This document shows, piece after piece, positions 1-5,134 of a stretch of 5,134 nt of DNA; positions within the stretch are counted from its first letter, which is position 1; each line of letters starts with the position of its first letter. The notes below the pieces were generated by a model. That model was given only the letters and a program-made list of their open reading frames with translations. It was not told the origin of the DNA and did not search any database. A program made the position numbers and the translations under genes. The DNA is from Chloroflexota bacterium (lineage in GTDB: Bacteria > Chloroflexota > UBA6077). The stretch spans positions 1 to 5,134 of the forward strand of contig JAJYKO010000509.1 of the NCBI GenBank assembly GCA_021788565.1. The letters run 5' to 3'.

Positions 1-104
1 TGGAGTTCGATACTGAGCCCTACGAGATTCGGCCCGGGCTGCGTATCGCCTTCGTCAAGGGACCGGACGAGCTTCGGATAGAGCTCCTGCAGAAAGCCCA
101 GTAG
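1..104 (+). CDS. VOC/glyoxalase-fold family protein, C-terminal fragment (5' end outside window)
   Basis: The open frame starts with the codon at base 3, encodes 33 visible residues and stops at TAG (102-104). The segment RIAFVKGPDELRIELLQ has the form of the last beta strands of the vicinal oxygen chelate fold (glyoxalase I, bleomycin resistance, dioxygenase and related proteins). There, a (D/G)PDG-x-x-IEL-type ending supplies the final Glu metal ligand. The candidate ligand here is the Glu encoded at 81-83. The usual Gly after PD is replaced by Glu (GPDELRIEL), a mild departure. Substrate and subfamily cannot be told from 33 residues. The gene is convergent with the transporter that ends at 214. 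The family call rests only on this C-terminal motif, so it is moderately sure. Confidence 0.68.
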   Translation, partial: EFDTEPYEIRPGLRIAFVKGPDELRIELLQKAQ

Positions 105-142
105 CTCGTCGTGAACGTTGGGGGTAGATGGTGAACTCAGTC

Positions 143-203
143 TCGGCCCTGAGGCGCCGGGTTAACCAGCATACGTGCTCTTAACCCGGCCCTTCAGGGC
201 CGA
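143..203. repeat. Long near-perfect inverted repeat between convergent genes; possible bidirectional terminator or palindromic repeat element
   Basis: The arms are 143-165 and 181-203. They are complementary at 21 of 23 positions, with one position that is G-U in the + strand RNA and one C-C mismatch. The 15-base loop can close four more pairs (AGCA/TGCT) around the tetraloop TACG. The right arm can also fold alone (187-192 with 197-202, loop TTCA), and the left arm nearly so (5 of 6 pairs). The element sits between two converging stop codons (104 and 214), the expected place for a shared terminator. However, no T-tract follows the stem on either strand, so it is not a textbook intrinsic terminator. 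A dispersed palindromic (REP-like) element is the main alternative. No second copy is seen in this window. Confidence 0.7.
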
Positions 204-213
204 AACCCATTCA

Positions 214-1464
214 TCACTCATCGCTCGACTTGCTGAGGGTGCAGCTGGCAGCTGATGCCACCGCCGTCGCGGCGGCGAACATGCCGACGAACGCGAAGCT
301 GCCCAATCCGACCATCATGCCCCCGATGGTCGAGCCAAGAACGATCCCAACCTGGTTGGACGTCGCCGCGAAGCCGGTCGTCGCGCCCCTTCGCTCCTCA
401 GGAACCTTCGTGATCATCCACATCCAGGCTGGCCGAGCAAGCGAGTCAGCTATCCCAAAGCCGGCTGCCATAGCGCCGGTCACGACGAGTCCGGGCACCG
501 TGGCGAACAGTGGATAGGCGAGGAGAGCCGTGACGGTCAGAAGCACCGCGTACTGCACCCGTTGCCGGCCTTTGTCGGCGAGCCTACCACCGAAGAGGCT
601 TCCCACCAGAGTACCCGCGGCGATGACCGACAGCACGGGCGCTACCTCGTCCAGCCCCAGGGAGTATGACTGCATCAAGAACGACGCCAGGTAGGTGGTT
701 ACTGCCAGAAAGGAGCATCTCTCCAGCAGGTTCGCCAAAAGCATCATGGAAGTTGTTCTATCATTCAGCGCCTTGGCAAACCCGGACAGGTAGGAACCTC
801 CTGCGGTGAATCGGCTGTCCTTCGGTAGGAACAGCCACACCGCGCCGGCAAGCAACAAGAGTAGCGCCCCCACTACTACAAATGCCATCCTCCACCCCAT
901 GTAGGCAGCCCCCAACGCCACCATCGGAACGCCCGCGACCGTTGCCAGCGACATCCCGGCCATTACGAAGCCCATCGCCCGGCCCCTTCTGTTGGGTGGG
1001 AAGTAGTCCGCTGGAGCGGCCATCGCGTTTGGTCCTGTCGTTGCCCCCCCTATTCCCCCTATGACGCGGATGATGAAGAGTGATGAGAAGTCCGATGCCT
1101 GGGATGACAGAATGGTGGACACTCCCAGTACAACGAGGCCTATAGCTAGGACCGGACGCCTGCCATGCCGATCCGAGAGCACGCCCATAAAGGGAGCCAG
1201 GATCGCCCAGGGGATTCCCGCCGCGGCGGTGAGCTGGCCGACCGTACCCAGTGAGGTGTGGAATTCGCCAGCCAAATCCAGCAGAAGGGGCGCTAGCATG
1301 TTTATGCTCGTGAGAACGACGAACATCGTACCGCTCAGCACCGCTAGCAGCTGTGCTTCCTGTAGTGGCGTTATCGACTGGGGTGATGACGTGAGGCTTG
1401 GGGTAGAGGCGATGCCACCGGTTGGGGATGGAGCGCCGGCCATCGTGCCAGATTCGGTGGACAA
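214..1464 (-). CDS. Major Facilitator Superfamily (MFS) transporter, DHA1/AraJ-like
   Basis: This is an integral membrane secondary transporter of about 416 residues, the usual size for a 12-helix MFS protein. Numbered from the ATG at 1443, hydrophobic segments run from about residue 32 to the C-terminus. The signature loop motif A, GVLSDRHGRRP, lies at 87-97 between helices 2 and 3, and its second-half counterpart GGRLADKGRQR is at 285-295. RRGRAMGF (152-159) and RRGATTGF (351-358) are the matching cytoplasmic loops of the two halves. The GVPMVALGAAYMGWRMAF stretch resembles the helix-5 region of drug:H+ antiporter (DHA1) proteins. Substrate is unknown; drug or metabolite efflux is the family's common role. 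The UUG at 1464 was chosen because GGAAAGG lies 8 bases upstream; the first ATG (1443) has no visible ribosome site. The frame stays open upstream to 1737, but that part is antisense to comB and does not look like protein. Stops are tandem TGA TGA. Confidence 0.88.
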   Translation of the reverse strand: MSTESGTMAGAPSPTGGIASTPSLTSSPQSITPLQEAQLLAVLSGTMFVVLTSINMLAPLLLDLAGEFHTSLGTVGQLTAAAGIPWAILAPFMGVLSDRHGRRPVLAIGLVVLGVSTILSSQASDFSSLFIIRVIGGIGGATTGPNAMAAPADYFPPNRRGRAMGFVMAGMSLATVAGVPMVALGAAYMGWRMAFVVVGALLLLLAGAVWLFLPKDSRFTAGGSYLSGFAKALNDRTTSMMLLANLLERCSFLAVTTYLASFLMQSYSLGLDEVAPVLSVIAAGTLVGSLFGGRLADKGRQRVQYAVLLTVTALLAYPLFATVPGLVVTGAMAAGFGIADSLARPAWMWMITKVPEERRGATTGFAATSNQVGIVLGSTIGGMMVGLGSFAFVGMFAAATAVASAASCTLSKSSDE

Positions 1465-1472
1465 ATGAATAG

Positions 1473-1479
1473 CCTTTCC
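1473..1479 (-). promoter_or_regulatory. Ribosome binding site deciding the transporter start
   Basis: On the - strand GGAAAGG ends 8 bases before the UUG at 1464-1462. Its AAGG core can pair with the 16S 3' end. It favours UUG over the ATG seven codons downstream (1443), whose upstream sequence is pyrimidine-rich and has no purine-rich site. Match strength is moderate. Confidence 0.5.
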
Positions 1480-1513
1480 AGAAGACCGATCGTGGAGAAG
1501 TTGTCTATGGTGA

Positions 1514-1522
1514 AGTATAGCA
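1514..1522 (-). promoter_or_regulatory. Extended -10 promoter for the MFS gene
   Basis: On the - strand the sequence reads TGCTATACT: an extended TGn followed by TATACT, five of six matches to the sigma70 -10 consensus. No recognisable -35 box is found 16-18 bases upstream, which fits extended -10 promoters. The expected transcription start near 1507 would give a leader of about 40 bases before the UUG at 1464. This is inferred from sequence only. Confidence 0.45.
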
Positions 1523-1541
1523 CACGGTCTCTCCATCTGGT

Positions 1542-1557
1542 CGTGGTAGAATCCACG
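1542..1557. promoter_or_regulatory. Operator-like inverted repeat surrounding the comB -10 box
   Basis: CGTGG (1542-1546) and CCACG (1553-1557) form a perfect 5-base inverted repeat whose 6-base spacer is exactly the putative comB -10 hexamer TAGAAT. A second inverted repeat, GGTCTC (1526-1531) with GAGACC (1563-1568), encloses it almost concentrically. A dimeric repressor bound here would block comB transcription and could reach the divergent transporter promoter. Arms this short can arise by chance, so this is a candidate only. Confidence 0.35.
1544..1552 (+). promoter_or_regulatory. Extended -10 promoter for the comB-nth operon
   Basis: TGGTAGAAT is an extended TGn plus TAGAAT, five of six matches to the -10 consensus. 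There is no good -35 hexamer at 16-18 bases. The expected start near 1559 would leave a leader of about 29 bases with no room for a riboswitch. It lies in the divergent region opposite the transporter's own -10 element (1514-1522); the two RNAs would not overlap. Confidence 0.45.
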
Positions 1558-1576
1558 GCAGTGAGACCCACGCAAC

Positions 1577-1581
1577 GGAGG
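1577..1581 (+). promoter_or_regulatory. Ribosome binding site of comB
   Basis: GGAGG is followed after 6 bases by the ATG at 1588. Another ATG at 1584 is in a different frame, only 2 bases from the site, and opens a short unrelated ORF. Spacing and homology both select 1588. Confidence 0.8.
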
Positions 1582-1587
1582 TAATGG

Positions 1588-2421
1588 ATGAACGTCGAGG
1601 TGGTATTCCTTCCCCCCATTGCCACGGAACTGCCCTCCAGGCTCTGCATTGTCATCGATGTTTTGCGGGCGACCTCGACCCTGGTCTCGATGTTCGAATC
1701 TGGCGTCCGAGGCATCAGGTTGGCGGGCAGTATTCACAGTGCATTGGCACAGGCTGGGACGGGGCCGGGGCGCCGGTTCGTATGCGGCGAATCCGGTGGC
1801 TTGGCGCCGGCTGGCTTTGACTACGGGAACTCTCCAAGGGAGTTTCTGCCAGGGACTATGGACGGCAAGGAGGCGGTATTCTTCACATCGAATGGCACCA
1901 AGGCGATGCGGCAGCTAGCCGGTGCCCCCGTTGTGCTGGCTGGCTGTCTTCTAAATGCGTCGGCAGTCGTGCGAGCCGCACTGCGTGAGGCGAGTGAGAG
2001 AGGACTCGAGATCGCGGTGGTCTGTTCGGGAGATCACCTTGGCACCAGGTTCGCCATCGACGACGCATTCACCGCGGGGTACCTGTGCAGCTTGATGGAG
2101 AGGGATGGGCCTGCCTTTCTTGCCGAAGCTGCGCCGAGTTTCGGAGACGGCGACGAGGAGGACGTATCTCTGGACGAATCGGCCGAGGCCGCGACCAGGC
2201 TGTATCGCTCCTTCCTGAGGGACGCCGGAGCATCCGACGACGCTGCCGTGCCCCCTCAGGAGGCGATTCTGCGGGCGTTCTGGCGCTCCCACAACGCGCA
2301 GGTGCTGAAGAAGGTTGGGCTGAGCGAGGACGTGCTCTACTGCGCGCAGGTAGACATAAGCGTGGTGGTGCCGCGCTTGCGAGTGGAAGGCGACGCGCTG
2401 GTGCTGTACTCGGAAACGTAA
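1588..2421 (+). CDS. comB: 2-phosphosulfolactate phosphatase family protein (ComB)
   Basis: The 277-residue cytoplasmic protein belongs to the ComB family. Its founding member is a Mg2+-dependent phosphatase that removes phosphate from 2-phospho-3-sulfolactate in coenzyme M synthesis. Family signatures appear in order: IVIDVLRATST (21-31), GESGGLAPAGFDYGNSP (67-83), FFTSNGTKAM (98-107), GCLLNASAVV (119-128), CSGDHLGTRFAIDDAFTAG (146-164), and a C-terminal block with DVLYCAQVD and VVPRL (248-263). An acidic stretch at 186-199 (GDGDEEDVSLDESAE) may be a lineage-specific loop. ComB homologues are widespread in bacteria that are not known to make coenzyme M, so sulfolactate or a related phosphosulfonate metabolism is an inference. 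It is the first gene of a likely operon with nth, which starts 15 bases downstream. The stop is TAA. Family membership is secure; the exact substrate is not. Confidence 0.9.
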   Translation: MNVEVVFLPPIATELPSRLCIVIDVLRATSTLVSMFESGVRGIRLAGSIHSALAQAGTGPGRRFVCGESGGLAPAGFDYGNSPREFLPGTMDGKEAVFFTSNGTKAMRQLAGAPVVLAGCLLNASAVVRAALREASERGLEIAVVCSGDHLGTRFAIDDAFTAGYLCSLMERDGPAFLAEAAPSFGDGDEEDVSLDESAEAATRLYRSFLRDAGASDDAAVPPQEAILRAFWRSHNAQVLKKVGLSEDVLYCAQVDISVVVPRLRVEGDALVLYSET

Positions 2422-2424
2422 CGC

Positions 2425-2430
2425 GGAGGA
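2425..2430 (+). promoter_or_regulatory. Ribosome binding site selecting the UUG start of nth
   Basis: GGAGGA lies in the short comB-nth gap, 6 bases before the UUG at 2437. An in-frame stop (the comB TAA at 2419-2421) rules out any longer form. The next in-frame ATG (residue 51) falls inside the conserved domain, so UUG is the only sensible start. Confidence 0.8.
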
Positions 2431-2436
2431 CCAGGT

Positions 2437-3120
2437 TTGATAGAGCAACAACGAGAGACGATTATCGAGAAGGCTCGGGAGATAGGCGAACTGCTGGAGC
2501 AGGAGTACGGGCGGCCCGCGCCTCGAAGGCGGCTGAGTCCCCTGGATGAGCTTGTCCTCACGATCCTGTCACAGCACACCTCCGATATGAACTCGGACCG
2601 GGCCTTTGCTGCCCTCAAGGAGAGGTTTGACAGCTGGGAGGCTGTGCGAGATGCCGCCGTGGACCAGATAGCCAATGCGATCAAGTCGGGCGGTCTCGCT
2701 CGAATGAAGGCCCCGAGGATCAAGGAGTTGTTGCTGCGCCTGGACACGGAACGTGGCAGCCTCGACCTGGACTTCTTGCACGATATGGAACTGGAGGAGG
2801 CTCGAAGTTACCTGCTGACCCTCGGGGGTGTGGGACCAAAGACGGCGGCTTGTGTCCTACTGTTCTCGTGCGGGAAACCGGCGTTTCCCGTGGATACCCA
2901 CGTTCATCGTGTAGCGCGAAGGCTCGGGCTGATAGGACCGAAGGCGACGGCAGACGAGGCACACCGGCTTCTGGAGGAGATGGTGCCCCCGGACGAGGTT
3001 TACACCTTCCACGTGAATCTGATCACCCACGGGCGCCGAATCTGCAAATCGCAGCGTCCACTCTGTGAGCAGTGTATCCTCGCTCCCAGGTGCGACTTTT
3101 TCGCCTCGAACCCGATTTAA
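2437..3120 (+). CDS. nth: Endonuclease III (HhH-GPD DNA glycosylase/AP lyase with [4Fe-4S] cluster)
   Basis: The 227-residue base-excision repair enzyme removes oxidised pyrimidines and cuts the resulting abasic site. Conserved parts are clear. ILSQHTSDMNSDRA (43-56) corresponds to the usual LSxQTTD region. The helix-hairpin-helix is LGGVGPKTAACVLL (129-142), and Lys135 is the expected Schiff-base nucleophile. PVDTHVHRVARRLGL (151-165) holds the catalytic Asp153. The cluster ligands Cys203, Cys210, Cys213 and Cys219 have exact C-x6-C-x2-C-x5-C spacing. Having both Lys and Asp indicates a bifunctional glycosylase/lyase rather than a MutY-type monofunctional enzyme. Length is close to the E. 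coli protein (211) with a slightly longer N-terminus. Translation starts at UUG behind GGAGGA. The gene is in the same reading frame as comB and 15 bases behind it, so probably co-transcribed. The stop at 3118-3120 is 19 bases from the convergent phosphatase stop. Confidence 0.93.
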   Translation: MIEQQRETIIEKAREIGELLEQEYGRPAPRRRLSPLDELVLTILSQHTSDMNSDRAFAALKERFDSWEAVRDAAVDQIANAIKSGGLARMKAPRIKELLLRLDTERGSLDLDFLHDMELEEARSYLLTLGGVGPKTAACVLLFSCGKPAFPVDTHVHRVARRLGLIGPKATADEAHRLLEEMVPPDEVYTFHVNLITHGRRICKSQRPLCEQCILAPRCDFFASNPI

Positions 3121-3139
3121 GTAGGGCGCGGCAATTGAC

Positions 3140-3814
3140 TCACACGATGCCGTCGCTTGAAGGCTGATTGGTGATAGTTGACCTCCCGTAGCCTTTCAGA
3201 TGGCTCGTGTCGCCGACCTCCAGCAATTCGGGCCGGCCGTTCCTGAGCTCAATCAGATTGACCGCGCAGTTGGGCTGCCTTGGCAGCTTCCACAGCTCCT
3301 CGAGAGGCAAACCCATCAGCTCGCACACGACGGCTCTGACGAGGGTGTTGTGGGAAACGGCGCAGACGCTCTGTCCCGGGTGACTCCGGAGCACGTCTTC
3401 CAGGAATCGCAGCCCGCGCCGCTGCACCTCCACCACACTCTCCCCGCCCGGCATGCGGTGAAGATGTGGACGCTGTGTCCAGTTGGCGTGCTCCTCGGGC
3501 CAGTGGGTCTGCACGTCCTGATAACCCTTGCCGGTCCAGTCGCCGCAATCGATCTCCCTGAGGTCTTGTCTTGGGCTGATCTCGAGTCCGACCCTCGAGG
3601 CGACGGCGGACGCCGTCTGGAGTGCGCGACCCTGGTCAGAGGAGTAAACCGCGACGATTCCCTCCGGCTCGAGTCTGGCGGCTAGCCTGGCAGCCTGCTC
3701 CAGCCCTCTCTCCGTAATCCTGGAGTCCAGGCGCCCCTGGAAGATGCGGGCGGTGTTCCACTCAGTCTCCGCATGACGCACCAGAAACAGCCTGGCCGGT
3801 CTGGATACGATCAA
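3140..3814 (-). CDS. Histidine phosphatase superfamily protein (phosphoglycerate mutase-like)
   Basis: The 224-residue protein is in branch 1 of the histidine phosphatase superfamily, whose members transfer phosphate through a phosphohistidine. The catalytic set is complete: LVRHAETEWN (11-20) with Arg13 and nucleophile His14, Arg63 in SSDQGRALQTA, proton donor Glu87 in LREIDCGDWTGK, and His155 in VSHNTLVRAV. RHA replaces the commoner RHG, a frequent variant. Size and motifs fit CobC, GpmB or PhoE-like phosphatases rather than a glycolytic mutase, but the substrate cannot be named. The UUG start at 3814 overlaps the selB stop as TTGA and has GAGAGGG 7 bases upstream inside selB, so it is probably translated by coupling to selB. 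Whether it acts in selenium or coenzyme metabolism is unknown. Confidence 0.88.
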   Translation of the reverse strand: MIVSRPARLFLVRHAETEWNTARIFQGRLDSRITERGLEQAARLAARLEPEGIVAVYSSDQGRALQTASAVASRVGLEISPRQDLREIDCGDWTGKGYQDVQTHWPEEHANWTQRPHLHRMPGGESVVEVQRRGLRFLEDVLRSHPGQSVCAVSHNTLVRAVVCELMGLPLEELWKLPRQPNCAVNLIELRNGRPELLEVGDTSHLKGYGRSTITNQPSSDGIV

Positions 3815-5134
3815 TACAGCACCCTCTCGTCGCCGGTCCTGCGGGTAATCCGCCGCTCGTCAAGCTGTTCCATGAGTGCGAGAGCGTACTTCCGGCTAGT
3901 GTTGAAGCGGTCGCGAACCGCGGCCACGGTTACCGAGCCGCTCTCCCGAATCATGGTGGTGACAGCGTCCACTGTCTCATCGTAGACGCCCCTCTCCAAC
4001 ACGATCTCCGGACCCACCTCAACCAGCCGCCCCTGTTCAAGGAGCGCGGCCAGCACTTCACCGTCGAGGTTGAATCTGGAAAGCAGCTCTGCTGACGGCG
4101 GCGGCGAGGTGCCTGCCTCCTTGACAGCAGCGAGCATGCTGTCCACGCGCTGCTGCACATCGTCAGTAAAGCGGACCCGGTGACCCGCCAGCGCCATCAG
4201 CGGACCGTCTTCGGTGACAGCGCCCTCCGTCATCAGCCGGGCCTCGACCCGACCGAAAGCGCGAGCATCCAGTCCAGTTTTGCTTCGTATCTCCTCTCGT
4301 GCCATTCCGCGCCGCAGGGCATGCTCCGCGTGGAATGCACTTAGCACGGTAACGATACGCTCCTTCAATGCCGCCCAACCCGAGGTCGAGATCAGGATGC
4401 TCTGGCTGTTGAGCGCTTTAGCCTCGCTGCTGGACTTGGCACCGTCTAGGAGCAGCGCATCGCCCCCCGCCAAGAGGTTGGCCAGCGCGCCATGGACCTG
4501 GTCCTGGGGCAGGCCGGTCTTCCGAACCAGCATCTGCATGTCGATAGGCGCGGCCGGCGGCATCTGTTGAAGCACTATCTGCTCCGGAGTCCCCATCTCG
4601 AGGGTGTTGAGACTCTCCACAACGTCTTTCTGGAACCGCCGATGACGCCTCGGGTGAGGGTCCACTATAATTCCTCCGCCCACCGTGAAACTGGGTGAAG
4701 GGATGCGGACGATGAACTGGTCGCCCCTGGCCACCGCGACAGGATCTGCCAACCGCAGCTGCGCCCACCCGCTCTGGCCAGGCTCCAACCTCTTCATGTC
4801 CAGCAATGCGAGCTTCGCCACAGCTTCCGCGGCGCCTGAGTGGAACGTGAGCTCGTCGCCATGCTCAAGAGGCTGAGGCGCCGCCTTGATCACCCTTAGC
4901 TTCACGTCCACGACCCTGGTAGGTTTTAACCACCCCGGGGTTGTGACGACGTCGCCTCGATTGATTTCCTCTGTGGCCAGTGACGCGAGATTCACCGCCA
5001 CGCGGCTACCCGGTGGCGCCGACTCCACCTTTCGCTTGTGGCTCTGGATGCCCCGGACCCTGCTCTTTTTCCCGCTTGGAAGGATCTCGACCTCCTGACC
5101 TGCCCGCAATTCCCCATCCACCAGCGTCCCTGTG
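3811..5134 (-). CDS. selB: Selenocysteine-specific translation elongation factor SelB, C-terminal 440 residues (5' end outside window)
   Basis: SelB is a GTPase that brings selenocysteinyl-tRNA to the ribosome and binds the mRNA SECIS hairpin. The GTPase domain lies off the right edge. The visible part opens with TGTLVDGELRAGQ of beta-barrel domain II (about 1-70 of the visible residues) and contains GIQSHKRKVESAPPGSRVAV. Domain III (about 71-167) includes PSFTVGGGIIVDPHPRRHRR. Winged-helix repeats fill about 170-440. The last one, VAAVRDRFNTSRKYALALME followed by a TRRTGDERVL-type ending, is the SECIS-binding wing type shared by E. coli and Moorella SelB. The frame is open to base 5134, so the GTG at 5121 is an internal Val, not the start. 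The stop TGA (3813-3811) overlaps the start of the downstream phosphatase gene by 4 bases. No truncation or frameshift is seen. Confidence 0.95.
   Translation of the reverse strand, partial: TGTLVDGELRAGQEVEILPSGKKSRVRGIQSHKRKVESAPPGSRVAVNLASLATEEINRGDVVTTPGWLKPTRVVDVKLRVIKAAPQPLEHGDELTFHSGAAEAVAKLALLDMKRLEPGQSGWAQLRLADPVAVARGDQFIVRIPSPSFTVGGGIIVDPHPRRHRRFQKDVVESLNTLEMGTPEQIVLQQMPPAAPIDMQMLVRKTGLPQDQVHGALANLLAGGDALLLDGAKSSSEAKALNSQSILISTSGWAALKERIVTVLSAFHAEHALRRGMAREEIRSKTGLDARAFGRVEARLMTEGAVTEDGPLMALAGHRVRFTDDVQQRVDSMLAAVKEAGTSPPPSAELLSRFNLDGEVLAALLEQGRLVEVGPEIVLERGVYDETVDAVTTMIRESGSVTVAAVRDRFNTSRKYALALMEQLDERRITRRTGDERVLY
3822..3828 (-). promoter_or_regulatory. Ribosome binding site of the histidine phosphatase, inside the selB 3' end
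   Basis: On the - strand GAGAGGG ends 7 bases before the UUG at 3814. It lies in the codons for the last residues of SelB (ERVLY). Together with the 4-base stop/start overlap it points to coupled translation of the two genes. Confidence 0.65.

Noticed and set aside
105..213. tRNA or small RNA gene in the gap at the left
   Set aside because: The structure is a single long hairpin with no cloverleaf arms, no T-loop consensus and no visible promoter.
1061..1468. + strand open frame (135 codons) opposite the transporter N-terminal half
   Set aside because: Antisense to the motif A region of the transporter, with no domain resemblance and no ribosome site.
1465..1737. N-terminal extension of the transporter reading frame by up to about 98 residues
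   Set aside because: It is antisense to the well-conserved start of comB, has no hydrophobic or domain-like character, and would run through the divergent promoter region. The family length is met without it.
1584..1820. Open frame starting at the ATG four bases before the comB start
   Set aside because: The ATG is only 2 bases from the ribosome site, and the product has no family character, whereas the 1588 frame gives a full ComB protein.
1951..2451. Long - strand open frame (166 codons) opposite comB
   Set aside because: It lies entirely antisense to conserved comB codons, has a composition typical of a reverse-frame shadow, and has no ribosome site or recognisable motif.
3121..3155. Possible terminator between nth and the phosphatase gene
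   Set aside because: The only pairing found is CGGCA with TGCCG, a 5-bp stem with a 14-base loop and no T-tract, partly inside the phosphatase coding region. Too weak to annotate.
3200..3685. + strand open frame (161 codons) opposite the histidine phosphatase
   Set aside because: The - strand frame contains every catalytic motif of its family; this one has none and is explained as a GC-rich shadow.
1..5134. CRISPR array, insertion sequence or phage remnants
   Set aside because: No regularly spaced direct repeats, transposase motifs or terminal repeats were seen; genes are intact and closely packed.

Overview
This window looks like a gene-dense stretch of bacterial chromosome at roughly 60% GC by eye. 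It carries four complete genes and two genes cut by the window edges. The gene set (ComB-type phosphatase, endonuclease III, SelB), the frequent UUG starts and the style of the nth and comB products suggest an uncultured anaerobe- or Chloroflexota-like bacterium. That placement is an inference; nothing here is a decisive phylogenetic marker. A selB gene means the organism very probably decodes UGA as selenocysteine. I saw no RNA gene, insertion sequence, phage gene or CRISPR array.

Layout from left to right. Bases 1-104 are the 3' end of a VOC/glyoxalase-fold gene on the + strand. A 109-base gap follows, holding a long inverted repeat (143-203). Then comes a Major Facilitator Superfamily transporter on the - strand (214-1464), convergent with the VOC gene. 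A 123-base divergent control region (1465-1587) has recognisable extended -10 promoters in both directions. Next is a two-gene + strand operon: comB (2-phosphosulfolactate phosphatase family, 1588-2421) and nth (endonuclease III, 2437-3120). Only 19 bases separate nth from a convergent - strand pair. In transcription order that pair is selB (3811 to beyond the right edge) and a histidine phosphatase/phosphoglycerate-mutase-like gene (3140-3814), which overlap by 4 bases.

How the genes relate. SelB delivers Sec-tRNA to the ribosome at SECIS-bearing UGA codons, and the phosphatase appears to be translated by coupling from the selB stop. comB and nth are probably one transcript, but I know of no biochemical link between a sulfolactate phosphatase and base-excision repair. 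The transporter may share regulation with comB through the divergent promoter region; its substrate cannot be read from sequence.

I did not find a clearly new multi-gene system. The points most worth a second look are the nested inverted repeats at the comB promoter, the convertible hairpin at 143-203, and the tight selB-phosphatase coupling.
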